From CAXRDE01 sp964342365 (lineage in GTDB: Bacteria > Cyanobacteriota > Sericytochromatia > UBA7694): a stretch of DNA of 64,000 nt. Where the stretch lies: contig CAYFGW010000001.1 of assembly GCA_964342365.1 (NCBI GenBank), positions 17,572 through 81,571 on the forward strand. Reading direction: 5' to 3'. Positions 1-9,551 of this stretch are shown piece by piece. The number at the start of each line of letters is the position of its first letter. Within the stretch, counting starts at the first letter, position 1. The position numbers were made by a program, and so were the translations under genes. The notes under the pieces are model-generated. The model was not told where the DNA came from. It did not search any database and saw nothing but the letters and a program-made list of their open reading frames with translations.

Positions 1-1382
1 TGGCTAACCGCGTGGGTGATTTTGGTTTTCTGTTGGGCATTTTCTTTTTGTTTATGCAGACCGGCGCTTTTGACTTTATGTCTATTCAGGGTGTTTTTGA
101 CAGAGGGGCCGTGGCCCCGGCTATGATTAGTATTATTGGCTTTTTGCTGTTTATCGGAGCCATGGGTAAATCTGCTCAGATTCCCTTACACGTGTGGTTA
201 CCCGACGCGATGGCGGGCCCCACGCCCGTTTCTGCTCTGATTCACGCGGCCACCATGGTGACCGCGGGGGTTTATATGGTGGCCCGCATGAATTTTCTCT
301 ATACTCAGACGCCCAGCGTTTCCTTCTTTATTATGCTGACAGGTACGCTCACTGCTTTTGTGGCCGCCACCATTGCACTGGTGCAAACGGACATCAAGAA
401 AGTGCTGGCTTATTCTACCGTTAGTCAACTGGGCTATATGTTTATGGGGGTTGGAGCTGGTGCCTATGCCGCGGGCATGTTTCACGTATTTACCCACGCC
501 TTTTTCAAAGCTGCTCTCTTTCTGGGAGCAGGTGCCGTCATTTACTGTCTGCACCATGAACAGGATATGCGCAAAATGGGCGGACTGCGCAAAGCGCTGC
601 CTGTGACCCATCTCGCCATGCTTATTTCCTGTCTGGCCATTGCGGGTATTCCTCCCTTTGCCGGCTTCTTTAGTAAAGACGAAATTCTCTTTTCGCTCTG
701 GGATAAAGGCCACTACGCTTTCTGGGCGGTGGGCCTTGTGACCGCGGGTCTAACGGCATTTTATATGTTTAGACTTTATTTTATGACCTTTGCCTCAGAC
801 TATCGCGGCAGTCACGACATAACGCCTGAGCCCACGCTCATGAAAATTCCTTTGTTATTGCTGGCATTAGGTGCCACGGTAACCGGCTTTCTGGGCTTAC
901 CCGCAGCGCTGGGACTTCCCAACTGGTTTGAACACTTTTTAGCACCTGTGGTAGGTGCACATCACCCTGAGGCAAGTACCGCTCTGGTGATGGGGCTCAT
1001 GGCCGCTTCTGTAGTGGCTGGTGTCATTGGCATTGTGGTGGCCCGTCAACGTTATGGCAATATTACGACCCTTCCAGAGGCACAAGAAAACCCACGTCCG
1101 CTGGTGAAGGTGTTGGAGCACAAATACGGTTTTGACATGCTCTATACCGAAGGCATCGTGAACCCGCTCAAAAAACTGGGCTACTACGGCTGGCAAATCG
1201 GTGACAATATTCTCATCGGTGGTGTTGTCGCTCTGATTCAGTGGGTATACAAGGTGGTGGGGCTTTTTGCCCGACAGTTCCACTTTGGCAACGTCCGTGC
1301 CTACGGACACTATCTGGTGGTAGGGCTTTTTATTCTCTTTTACCTTTATTTTGCCCTGCACTTCCCTGAGGTTTTCTCATGA
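1..1382 (+). CDS. nuoL: NADH-quinone oxidoreductase subunit L, 5' end outside window
   Basis: Antiporter-like membrane subunit of proton-pumping complex I. The reading frame is open from the first bases: the residues before the first in-window GTG read A-N-R, as expected for the conserved NuoL segment ending in GDFGFLLG, so the GTG at 12 is not the start. Conserved stretches are seen around LIHAATMVTAGVYMVARM, STVSQLGYMFMGVG and FHVFTHAFFKAALFLGAG, with many transmembrane helices. About 460 residues are present; full NuoL is usually over 600, so roughly 150 N-terminal residues are missing. The stop overlaps the nuoM start as ATGA, which indicates translational coupling. NuoJ and NuoK would be expected just upstream, outside the window. 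Confidence 0.96.
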   Translation, partial: ANRVGDFGFLLGIFFLFMQTGAFDFMSIQGVFDRGAVAPAMISIIGFLLFIGAMGKSAQIPLHVWLPDAMAGPTPVSALIHAATMVTAGVYMVARMNFLYTQTPSVSFFIMLTGTLTAFVAATIALVQTDIKKVLAYSTVSQLGYMFMGVGAGAYAAGMFHVFTHAFFKAALFLGAGAVIYCLHHEQDMRKMGGLRKALPVTHLAMLISCLAIAGIPPFAGFFSKDEILFSLWDKGHYAFWAVGLVTAGLTAFYMFRLYFMTFASDYRGSHDITPEPTLMKIPLLLLALGATVTGFLGLPAALGLPNWFEHFLAPVVGAHHPEASTALVMGLMAASVVAGVIGIVVARQRYGNITTLPEAQENPRPLVKVLEHKYGFDMLYTEGIVNPLKKLGYYGWQIGDNILIGGVVALIQWVYKVVGLFARQFHFGNVRAYGHYLVVGLFILFYLYFALHFPEVFS

Positions 1383-2905
1383 TGTTATCTGTTCTTATCT
1401 TTCTTCCGCTCATTGTGGGCTTTATTTTACTGGCTCTGCCTGAGCGCCTGAATAAAATTTCCCAAACCCTCGCGTTGGGCACCGCTGCTGTTAACCTGGG
1501 ACTTTCGCTCTTTGTGTGGTCTCAAATGGCCACCGCAGGTGGACTGCAGATGGTGCAAAAGCTCAGTTGGATTCCCCAATGGGGCATTGCTTACCATATT
1601 GGTATTGACGGCATCAGTATTTTTCTGGTGTTATTGACCACTTTGTTTACCCTATTGGCCGGGGCTTATGCCTATCACAACGGACCCGAGCGCAGCGCTG
1701 GCAAGTTTTACGCCCTGACCCTGATTTTGTCTTCGGGCATGATTGGCACGGTGCTGTCCGTGAATTTAATCTTGTTCTATCTGTTCTGGGAACTCATGCT
1801 GATTCCCATGTATTTTTTAATTGGTATCTGGGGCGGCAGCCAGCGCACCCGTGCGGTGACTCACTTTGTGATTTACACCATGCTGGGTTCTCTGGTGCTT
1901 TTGTTCAGCTTTTTGTATCTGGCGGTACAGGTAGAGGCTCGCACAGGAACTCTGTCCTTTGACTTGACTTATTTAATGGGAACGCTGGCTCAGATGTCTT
2001 CTGAAGGTGGTGTTACCGCCGTGCAACACGCCCTCTTCTTTGGTCTGGCGCTGGCCTTTTTAATCAAGCTTCCCGTGTTCCCTTTTCACACCTGGTTGCC
2101 CAATACCTATACAGAAGCCCCTGCGGTGGTCACTTTTTTACTTTCGGGTGTCATGGCAAAAATGGGGGTTTACGGACTGATTCGTATTGCCGTTCCGCTG
2201 TTTCCAGACAGCATGCGCTATCTTGGACCCACACTGTCGGGAATGGCGATTATTGGCATTGTGTATGGTGCTGTTCTGGCGTTGGGTCAGACGGACCTTA
2301 AACGCCTGATTGCCTATTCATCCTTTTCACACATGGGCCTGATTGCCCTGGGTGTATTTAGCTGGAACGCCATTAGTCTGAACGGTGTCACCTATCATAT
2401 TATGAATCACGCGGTGGCTACAGGTTGCCTCTTCTTGCTGGTGGGGCTGATTGAAAAACACCATGGCACCACTGAAATTTCAAAACTCGGCGGCCTGGCA
2501 GAAAAAATGCCCGTGTTTGCTTTTTTGTTTTTGCTCAGCAGTTTTGCTTCCATAGGCGTCCCCTTACTGAACGGTTTTGTGGGCGAATTTATGATTTTGC
2601 TGGGCGTTGCTACCTACAGCCCCTTGTTCACGTTCCTGGCGGCCCTGACGCTTATTCTTTCAGCAGGCTATATGCTGAACCTGATCCAGCGTTTCCTGTT
2701 TGGGCCACTCACATTGCCCGGTGACGCTTTCAAGTTGCGCTCCACAGACTGGTTGGCCATTGGCCCGCTGTGCGTGCTGATGGTGCTCATGGGTATTTAT
2801 ACCCAACCCTTCACACGCTATATTGCGCCTGCTGTGAAGCATACCTTAACTCATTATCAGACGCAGCTGCACGTGCAGCAGCCTGCCGGAGATACTCATG
2901 GATAA
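1379..2905 (+). CDS. nuoM: NADH-quinone oxidoreductase subunit M
   Basis: Second antiporter-like membrane subunit of complex I, 508 residues, a normal length. Visible family marks are ELMLIPMYFLIGIWGG, which holds the conserved membrane glutamate, then LPVFPFHTWLPNTYTEAP, and LIAYSSFSHMGLIALG. It has about 14 hydrophobic segments. The start overlaps the nuoL stop by 4 bp and its own end overlaps the nuoN start by 8 bp, so the three genes form one tightly coupled L-M-N block. Nothing is missing from the family core. Confidence 0.97.
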   Translation: MMLSVLIFLPLIVGFILLALPERLNKISQTLALGTAAVNLGLSLFVWSQMATAGGLQMVQKLSWIPQWGIAYHIGIDGISIFLVLLTTLFTLLAGAYAYHNGPERSAGKFYALTLILSSGMIGTVLSVNLILFYLFWELMLIPMYFLIGIWGGSQRTRAVTHFVIYTMLGSLVLLFSFLYLAVQVEARTGTLSFDLTYLMGTLAQMSSEGGVTAVQHALFFGLALAFLIKLPVFPFHTWLPNTYTEAPAVVTFLLSGVMAKMGVYGLIRIAVPLFPDSMRYLGPTLSGMAIIGIVYGAVLALGQTDLKRLIAYSSFSHMGLIALGVFSWNAISLNGVTYHIMNHAVATGCLFLLVGLIEKHHGTTEISKLGGLAEKMPVFAFLFLLSSFASIGVPLLNGFVGEFMILLGVATYSPLFTFLAALTLILSAGYMLNLIQRFLFGPLTLPGDAFKLRSTDWLAIGPLCVLMVLMGIYTQPFTRYIAPAVKHTLTHYQTQLHVQQPAGDTHG

Positions 2906-4436
2906 TTTTTATTTTCTTTTGCCCTATGCACCCCTTTCTGTATGTGTCCTGATGGGCATTATCCTGCTTTTGATGCAGGTATTTACCAAACACGCTCAGC
3001 GCTTTAGCCTGAATTATGTGTCGCTTCTGGGCATGAGTCTGGTGGGACTCACCACCATCTGGGCCATGAAGGCCATGGGTGATATGGTGAATAAAGTCAG
3101 TACGCTGCCGGAGGATGTGCGCCAGCAGGTGCTCAGTCACGCCTCTTTTTTAGATAATTTTGCACTCTTTTTCTATCTGGTGCTCATTATTGGCTCTTTC
3201 TTAACCCTGTTGGTTTCGGCCCATTATCTGGAGCGAGAAAAACTGGTGCGTGGAGAATTTTATGCCCTGATCTTTTTTGCCCTGGCGGGCATGATGGTGT
3301 TGGTCTCTGCCAACAGTCTGATGACGCTGTTTATTGGTCTGGAAATTATGTCCATGGCGGTCTACGTACTGGTGGGTTATCAACGCAAAAGCGCATTTTC
3401 TAATGAGGGTGCTTTTAAGTACTTTTTGCTGGGGGCTATGGCCTCTGCCATTCTGCTTTACGGTATTGCCTTGACCTATGGTGCCGTGGGTTCTGTAGAG
3501 CTTTCTGACATTCGTTTACACTATATGACCGGTAATGCGCTTCAGCCGGTGGGTGCTATTGGTATGTTGCTGCTGATTAGCGGACTGGCCTTTAAAGTGG
3601 CCGCCGTCCCTTTTCACACCTGGGCTGCCGATGCCTATCAGGGAGCCCCCCTGCCGGTAACGGGCTTTATGGCTACATTGGTAAAAACGGCGGCTTTTGC
3701 TCTCTTTTTAAAGGTGCTTGGTGAAGCGTTCTTGCCCCTGCGCGTGCAGTGGGTAGAAGTCATTGCTCTGCTGTCTGCCATGACCATGTTGGTGGGCAAT
3801 ATTATGGCCTTTACTCAGAAAAACTTCAAACGTATGCTGGCCTACTCCAGTATTGTTCACACCGGCTATTTGCTCATGGGCCTGGCCGCACTCAATTTGC
3901 AAGAAAGCAATCAGGTGCGTGCAGCGCTAGGCTATTATTTGTTGATTTATGTGTTTAGTTCTCTGGGTGTATTTACGCTGTTGAGCTATTTAAGTGGTCG
4001 AGATGAAAGTCGTCAAAACATTTCAGACTACGCCGGACTGCATCGACAACATCCTTTTCTGGCGGCAGCCATGGCCCTGTTTATGTTCTCCTTTATTGGG
4101 GTGCCCCCGCTGGGCGGATTTTTTGCCAAGTACTACCTGTTTACCGAAACCCTGCGTCAAACCGCCGGAGAAGGTTTTATGGTAGCTCTCGTGGGCTTTG
4201 CGATCTTCAACAGTATTTTGTCTATTGCCTATTATTTGCGCGTGGTTACCACCATTTACATGCATCCACCTGGCGACGAGTTGCCTGCCCAGGGCTTACG
4301 CTCTCTGTCCTTGAACGGGGTTTTGACCATCACTTTGCTGGTTACCTTCTGGACCGGATTTGCGCCCGTGAATTTGTTCTGGATGATTCCCGGTCTCACG
4401 CCCCTTGTGGACTGGTTGCAAAAGGCCATGGTGTAA
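2898..4436 (+). CDS. nuoN: NADH-quinone oxidoreductase subunit N
   Basis: Third antiporter-like subunit of complex I, 512 residues. The family is recognised from VPFHTWAADAYQGAP, LLAYSSIVHTGYLLMG, and an N-terminal half dense in transmembrane helices. The ATG at 2898 lies inside the end of nuoM (8 bp overlap). It closes the L-M-N block; the next gene, a GspE-like ATPase, begins only 6 bp after the stop and so may be on the same transcript although unrelated to respiration. Confidence 0.96.
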   Translation: MDNFYFLLPYAPLSVCVLMGIILLLMQVFTKHAQRFSLNYVSLLGMSLVGLTTIWAMKAMGDMVNKVSTLPEDVRQQVLSHASFLDNFALFFYLVLIIGSFLTLLVSAHYLEREKLVRGEFYALIFFALAGMMVLVSANSLMTLFIGLEIMSMAVYVLVGYQRKSAFSNEGAFKYFLLGAMASAILLYGIALTYGAVGSVELSDIRLHYMTGNALQPVGAIGMLLLISGLAFKVAAVPFHTWAADAYQGAPLPVTGFMATLVKTAAFALFLKVLGEAFLPLRVQWVEVIALLSAMTMLVGNIMAFTQKNFKRMLAYSSIVHTGYLLMGLAALNLQESNQVRAALGYYLLIYVFSSLGVFTLLSYLSGRDESRQNISDYAGLHRQHPFLAAAMALFMFSFIGVPPLGGFFAKYYLFTETLRQTAGEGFMVALVGFAIFNSILSIAYYLRVVTTIYMHPPGDELPAQGLRSLSLNGVLTITLLVTFWTGFAPVNLFWMIPGLTPLVDWLQKAMV

Positions 4437-4442
4437 ACACAT

Positions 4443-6497
4443 ATGGAGTCACCCAAGGTTGGCGAAATTCTGGTTAAAGAGGGTTATCTCAAACCCGACA
4501 TGCTGGACAAGGTGCTGCGGGTGCATCAAAAACACAAATCAGAGCACCCGGATTTATTCAAACCCTTTGGTCAGATTTGTGTTGAGCTGAACATTATCAG
4601 CGCTGAAGAACTTCAGCGGGTGCTGCGTAAATACAATAAACGCATGCCGCTGGGGCAAATGCTTTTGAATCAGGAACTCATTACCGCAGAGGCGCTGGCG
4701 AGGGCGCTGCAAACCCAGCAAACCGTTAAAAAACGTCTGGGTGAAATCCTGGTGGAGCAGGGCGCATTATCTTCAGCCCAGTTGCTGGACGTGCTCAGTG
4801 AACAATTGGATATTGCGCGCATTATTCCTTCGTTGGAATTGGTGGATGAAGAACTGCTCCAGAAGTTAGACGTGCGCTTTTTCAAAGAGAATATGTGTTT
4901 GCCCCTGCACCAGCACGGTCAACTGCTCACGGTGGTGATGAAAGACCCACTGCGCACGGATATCATTGAAAAACTGGCGGCCCATTATCAGGCTCAGATC
5001 GTACCGGCACTGGCTTCTCCAGAATCTATTCTGGCCACACTTAAGGAATATCAGCATCTGATGAGTTTGCCCTCCCTCGGGCCCCTCTCCGATAATTTTA
5101 ACGCCCTTCAGGTAAAACCCCCCGTGGAGAAAATGCCCAAGTTGCCTTTTGCCACGGGCTTAAATGCGCTGTCAGAAGCCTTTGAGAACCAGAATGCCGC
5201 CACTTCTGAGACCGAAGAGAAGGCCACAGGCCAGTCCCAGCGCAATCTTAAGCAGGAAGAGCAAATTGTGAGCTTCCTGGTGAAAAGTGCTCTCAAAGAT
5301 CGTGCTGAAAGTATCCATATTGAACCCCAGGAAAAACATTTGCGGATTCGCTATCGCATTGATGGCGTGCTTTACCATAAAACCGATTTGCCCACAGACA
5401 TGGGACCGGCACTCGTCCTGCGTTTAAAAGAACTCTGTCAACTGGATCTTCAGCGCGTGTCTCATCAGCGCGGGCGGGTAGAAACCAGCATCAATGAGCA
5501 GGACCTAGAGCTCAATATGGCCACCTACGATACTCTCTGGGGCGAGAGCATGACCATTGAACTCAAGCCCCGCACCTCATCGCACAGAGAAATGCTGCTC
5601 AATATTGAGCGCACCGGTTTTTCTCCGCTGAATTTAATGCGCTACCAAAATATTTTAAATCAACCGGGGGGACTCATTATTCTCACAGGCCCCTCACGGG
5701 CGGGAAAAACCGCCACGGCCTACGCCTCGGTGAATTATTTAAATGCCCAAAACCGCTCCATTGTCACCGCTGAGCACCCCATTGAAATGCGTGTGCCGGG
5801 TGTCGTGCAGGGGCAATACAGCGAAGAACTTCACCATCGATTCGCAGATAAAGTCAACGCCATGCTTTATTTGAACCCCGATATTTTAATGGTCAGCGAA
5901 ATTGAAGACGTAGACGTCATGCATGAAGTGGTGAATATCGCTCTGACAGGTGCAAAGATTATCACGTCTTACCCCGCTTTTGACGCCACGGGCGCGCTGT
6001 TGCGTCTGAATCGTATGGGCTTAGAAAATTATTTGATTGCGGCCAGTAATATTACGGTGTTGTCTCAACGTCTCATTCGTAAGCTCTGTCCGCTCTGTAA
6101 AGTGCCCCATGAGCCCCGTCAGGATACCTTTAACCGCCTTGGGTTGGTGGATGTTACTCCCGAAAGCGCCACTTTTTATAAGCCGGTGGGTTGTGACGCC
6201 TGTGGGCATCACGGTTATCAGGGGCAAACAGCCATTCACGAATTGCTCAAAATCAATGAAGCAATCAGAGAAGCCATTCTCAACAATAAGCCGGCAGCCA
6301 CCGTACGGGCCATTGCTCGCACCGAGTGTAAATTGGTCTCCATGGCGGAAGACGGTCTGTACAAGGCCATGGAAGGCGAAACTTCTATTGAAGAAGTGCT
6401 CAGAGTGGCTTTTGTAAATGAATACGATGCCCAGACCCCCTGGAGTGCCGAAGAGATTCGCGACATTTGCAAGGGTCTGGATCCCGACTTTATTTAA
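4443..6497 (+). CDS. GspE/PilB-like ATPase with MshEN-type N-terminus and degenerate catalytic boxes
   Basis: 684 residues, laid out like the cytoplasmic assembly ATPase of type II secretion or type IV pili. The N-terminus (5-122) has four helical repeats. The last two, residues 69-92 and 98-121, are 24 residues each with a 5-residue linker; the second reads RLGEILVEQGALSSAQLL followed by DVLSEQ and fits the c-di-GMP-binding MshEN consensus. A Gly/Ser/Glu-rich linker follows (about 205-270), then the ATPase. Walker A is intact (GPSRAGKT, 416-423). The Walker B region reads ILMVSEIED, where families usually have VGEIRD, and the His box reads TGAKIITSYPAFDA, lacking both usual histidines. The CxxC pairs (549/552 and 584/587) remain. 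It may bind nucleotide but hydrolyse poorly, so a regulatory or pseudo-ATPase role is possible. No pilus or Gsp gene is nearby; it follows nuoN by 6 bp. Confidence 0.85.
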   Translation: MESPKVGEILVKEGYLKPDMLDKVLRVHQKHKSEHPDLFKPFGQICVELNIISAEELQRVLRKYNKRMPLGQMLLNQELITAEALARALQTQQTVKKRLGEILVEQGALSSAQLLDVLSEQLDIARIIPSLELVDEELLQKLDVRFFKENMCLPLHQHGQLLTVVMKDPLRTDIIEKLAAHYQAQIVPALASPESILATLKEYQHLMSLPSLGPLSDNFNALQVKPPVEKMPKLPFATGLNALSEAFENQNAATSETEEKATGQSQRNLKQEEQIVSFLVKSALKDRAESIHIEPQEKHLRIRYRIDGVLYHKTDLPTDMGPALVLRLKELCQLDLQRVSHQRGRVETSINEQDLELNMATYDTLWGESMTIELKPRTSSHREMLLNIERTGFSPLNLMRYQNILNQPGGLIILTGPSRAGKTATAYASVNYLNAQNRSIVTAEHPIEMRVPGVVQGQYSEELHHRFADKVNAMLYLNPDILMVSEIEDVDVMHEVVNIALTGAKIITSYPAFDATGALLRLNRMGLENYLIAASNITVLSQRLIRKLCPLCKVPHEPRQDTFNRLGLVDVTPESATFYKPVGCDACGHHGYQGQTAIHELLKINEAIREAILNNKPAATVRAIARTECKLVSMAEDGLYKAMEGETSIEEVLRVAFVNEYDAQTPWSAEEIRDICKGLDPDFI

Positions 6498-6677
6498 GTT
6501 CCACAGTCCACTTTAGAATCAGTATGTCGCTGATTTGACGCTTCAAAGGGGTTAATATACCTGCCCGGCTTTTTCTGCGGGAGTTTTTGCCAAAAGTCCA
6601 CGAGCAAACCCTTTCTCGAACCAGGACACTCAGTGTCAGTCTAATCTGTCAATGAATGAGATGAAGTTATTTCAACT

Positions 6678-7838
6678 TTACTCTAAATAATCTTTTAGGC
6701 GTTCAAAATTTTTTGTATTCACACTTTTTGACTGTAGAAAATTAATATCTTCTATTAAATTTTTCTTTTGTTCAGGAAAACGCTTTATGAATGAGTCAAG
6801 CAAGACCATTCCTTCTTTATCATTGCCATTTAGAACGAGTGCTAGAATCAAATTTGCCTCTATCCAATTCGAAGTAGGGTTTAAACTTAATCCTTTTCTT
6901 GAAAAGTTAACTGATTCACCATACTTTTTTTGCAAAATAGATATCCATCCCATATTTCCATACGCTTGAACATCTCTGGGATTTAATTTTACAACTTGCT
7001 GATAATCACCTATAGCCTCTTTATATAGTTTCATACGATAATAAGCCTTGGCCCTGTTAAAATAAATTTTATCGTTTTCTGGACTGATAGAAATAGCCTT
7101 ATCGTAGTCTAATAAAGCTTTTTTGTATTCCCTAAGATCTGTATAAACTGCAGCTCGATTATTGTAAGTTAGAGCAGATAAAGGCTCTAACTGAATAGCT
7201 TTATCATAACTTGACAGAGCCAGGGTATATTTCTTTAGTTTGTGGTAAATGGCCCCTCTGACGTCATAATTATCAGCAGATTCAGGAGCCAGTTTAATGG
7301 CTTGTTCATAGTCTTTCAGAGCTTGCATATATTTTTCTAGAACATAAAAAAGCTTTCCTCTATTAGAATAAGCTAATGGAGAATTTGGATCTACTTCTAT
7401 GGCCTTATTGTAATTAGAAAGAGCTTGTTCGTACTGACCCAAGTCTTGATACAGAATTCCTTTGCCAACATATGCTGTTGCAAATTTTGGACATAGTTCA
7501 ATCACATGATTATAGTCAGAGAGAGCTTTTTTGTATTTACTTATTGTTTGATATAGGATTCCTCTATTAAGATGGGATTCTATTAATTTTTCATTCAACT
7601 GGATAGCTGAGCTGTATTCATCTATTGCCAATAAAACTTTATTGTTAACCTGGGCTTCAACTGCTTTATTGAAATGAATTTCGCCTTCTGTCTTTTTTGA
7701 GCTCTCAGAAGACACTGGTATTGCTACGTAAACTTGATCATCGCAATAATACTCCTGTGCTTTCACTAATTTACAGAAAAAAGAGTTAAACGAAAAAACT
7801 ACTGTTATTGTGAATAAAAACCATAATATTTTCGGCAT
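6678..7838 (-). CDS. exported TPR-repeat protein
   Basis: 386 residues starting with a typical signal peptide (hydrophobic core, then VKA before QEYYCDD). The rest is a chain of roughly eight tetratricopeptide repeats of 34 residues, with recurring patterns such as ALSNYNKAIEVDPNSPLAY and ALLDYDKAISISPEN. TPR arrays are protein-interaction scaffolds; this one would act outside the cytoplasm. The gene is clearly A+T-richer than the nuo and ndh genes on either side and stands alone. It is divergent from the exported protein at 8074, across about 235 bp. Specific function unknown. Confidence 0.85.
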   Translation of the reverse strand: MPKILWFLFTITVVFSFNSFFCKLVKAQEYYCDDQVYVAIPVSSESSKKTEGEIHFNKAVEAQVNNKVLLAIDEYSSAIQLNEKLIESHLNRGILYQTISKYKKALSDYNHVIELCPKFATAYVGKGILYQDLGQYEQALSNYNKAIEVDPNSPLAYSNRGKLFYVLEKYMQALKDYEQAIKLAPESADNYDVRGAIYHKLKKYTLALSSYDKAIQLEPLSALTYNNRAAVYTDLREYKKALLDYDKAISISPENDKIYFNRAKAYYRMKLYKEAIGDYQQVVKLNPRDVQAYGNMGWISILQKKYGESVNFSRKGLSLNPTSNWIEANLILALVLNGNDKEGMVLLDSFIKRFPEQKKNLIEDINFLQSKSVNTKNFERLKDYLE

Positions 7839-8073
7839 AATTTTCTAAAGATGTCGCTTCCTCAACTTTGAGTTACTTATCTTGATAATACTTGATTGTT
7901 TTTCAATAGTAAAATAACAACGCCATAAATGACTTGTAAGCTGACCCGAAGGGGCATGATTTTGTTTGGGTTGATCTGCTGGTTGTGTGAATTAAAAGTT
8001 TTATACTACTGTAGTAACTGATTTATTTTGGGTGTTTTTATGAATTAATACGGCTTGTTTTGAGGTTAAAACG

Positions 8074-9324
8074 ATGTTTTTTAAAAAAATTGTGATGATA
8101 CCAATCCTTTTCACTGTTGTAGCCCTACCGTCTGTATCTGCTCTCTCAAATCCAATAAAGAAAGACCAAAGTGAAATCTTTAGCCTTGTCATAAAACCGC
8201 CTGTGGAAGTGGGGAAAAATAATTTACAACCCAAAAGAACTCCCCCTCAAATAGCAATACTTCCGAATTTGATAAAAACAACGAAAATGAAAAGACTCAA
8301 CTCAACAGAGTTGGAAGAGATAGCTCAACTTTTAAAAGATGAAACTGCGCTTTCAAAGGGTATAAAAAGGAAAAACAATGTTAAACCTTTTGGGAGTAGT
8401 TCAAGATTACTTGTAGCTTCCTTTACGAGTGATAAAAATGAGATTGAAGGAGCTCATCATATTAGATTTGATGACGAAATTTTTGAAGTGTTTTTCAGAA
8501 AAGGCCCTGTTTATAGAGTATCAGGCCGTACGAATCACGATGATAAAGTAATAATTCAAATACCTTTTGATACCTTCAAAGTATATTTATTCTTTAAACC
8601 TAAGACTCTTGATGAAAAATTAGAAATAGAAGATTCCTTGTACCATGTATCGGATACATTAGGTAAAAACGATTTTTTCGTTTCTGACCAACATTTTCTC
8701 AATTTAGGTTTGCGCACCTTGCCTATTCCGAAAACGTGGAAGAATTCTAGTGGTAGCGATCTTAGAGTGGCATTTCGGTCTCGAAATGTATCTTCTTTTA
8801 AATTGCTTATTTTACGTGAAGAATCGAAACTTCCACTTCCGCCTCCGGGAATCAAAGAAATAGGGCCTGATGGTGGAACGCTAGAATTACCGGGTGTGGG
8901 CCGTGTTGAAATACCTGAGGGTGCTTTGGATAGAAAAGTAACTGTTCGCCTCAGTCAGAAAACTGTGTTCCTAAAAGTTATTGCTAGCGTAAGCGCTTTT
9001 GAAAGAATTCCAGCATATACTTATCACGACTATGTTAGCGCAATAATGAAAATCGAACCCATGGGTCAGAGACTGAAAAAAACTGCATTGGTGTATCTTG
9101 ATATAGACAAACAGCGGGTAGGTGCAAATAGTCCAGGTGTTGTTGATTGGGTTGTGTTCAATGAATATACTCCTTTAAACGAAATAGTTACTTCTGCCTA
9201 CGCCAAACTTCCGAAAAAACACAGTGAGCCCCTGAAGATCACGAGTTTTTCTTATGTTACGAGAGTTATTGATGAAATGTATGGCCCTGACGATTCGTAC
9301 GAAGTTGATCGTGTTGAGAGATAA
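8074..9324 (+). CDS. exported protein with a ZU5-like segment, function unknown
   Basis: 416 residues. The ATG at 8074 follows GAGG-like bases and begins a signal peptide (KKIVMIPILFTVVALPSVSA). The middle is polar with no recognised enzyme motif. Around residues 268-300 the stretch GPDGGTLELPGVGRVEIPEG resembles the start of ZU5-type beta domains, which occur in surface proteins; that is a weak, by-eye resemblance. The gene is A+T-rich like its divergent neighbour, the TPR protein, and both proteins are exported, so they may have arrived or work together. I do not recognise the family. Confidence 0.75.
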   Translation: MFFKKIVMIPILFTVVALPSVSALSNPIKKDQSEIFSLVIKPPVEVGKNNLQPKRTPPQIAILPNLIKTTKMKRLNSTELEEIAQLLKDETALSKGIKRKNNVKPFGSSSRLLVASFTSDKNEIEGAHHIRFDDEIFEVFFRKGPVYRVSGRTNHDDKVIIQIPFDTFKVYLFFKPKTLDEKLEIEDSLYHVSDTLGKNDFFVSDQHFLNLGLRTLPIPKTWKNSSGSDLRVAFRSRNVSSFKLLILREESKLPLPPPGIKEIGPDGGTLELPGVGRVEIPEGALDRKVTVRLSQKTVFLKVIASVSAFERIPAYTYHDYVSAIMKIEPMGQRLKKTALVYLDIDKQRVGANSPGVVDWVVFNEYTPLNEIVTSAYAKLPKKHSEPLKITSFSYVTRVIDEMYGPDDSYEVDRVER

Positions 9325-9551
9325 TAAACAAAGTTTGGTCTTGTCGGAACCAGAGAGATTTTGAGTTGTACCGGCAACATCCAACTAAACGATCGAATCA
9401 AACGTAGAGACGCAGACCGCAACAAACTACACCCAAATATATAGAAAGTGTTAAAAATACACTTTTATGGAGGTTGTGAGCGAGAAATTTGTCTTGCGTC
9501 AAATCCTCCACCTTTTTTTCGACATACAATGTCTGTATAAGGAGGGGAACC

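Noticed and set aside
12..14. GTG at 12 as the start of nuoL
   Set aside because: The frame is open to the left and the preceding codons give conserved NuoL residues; the gene begins outside the window.
9445..9465. Weak hairpin AAAGTGT/ACACTTT as a terminator
   Set aside because: The stem is A+T-rich and short; it may be chance.
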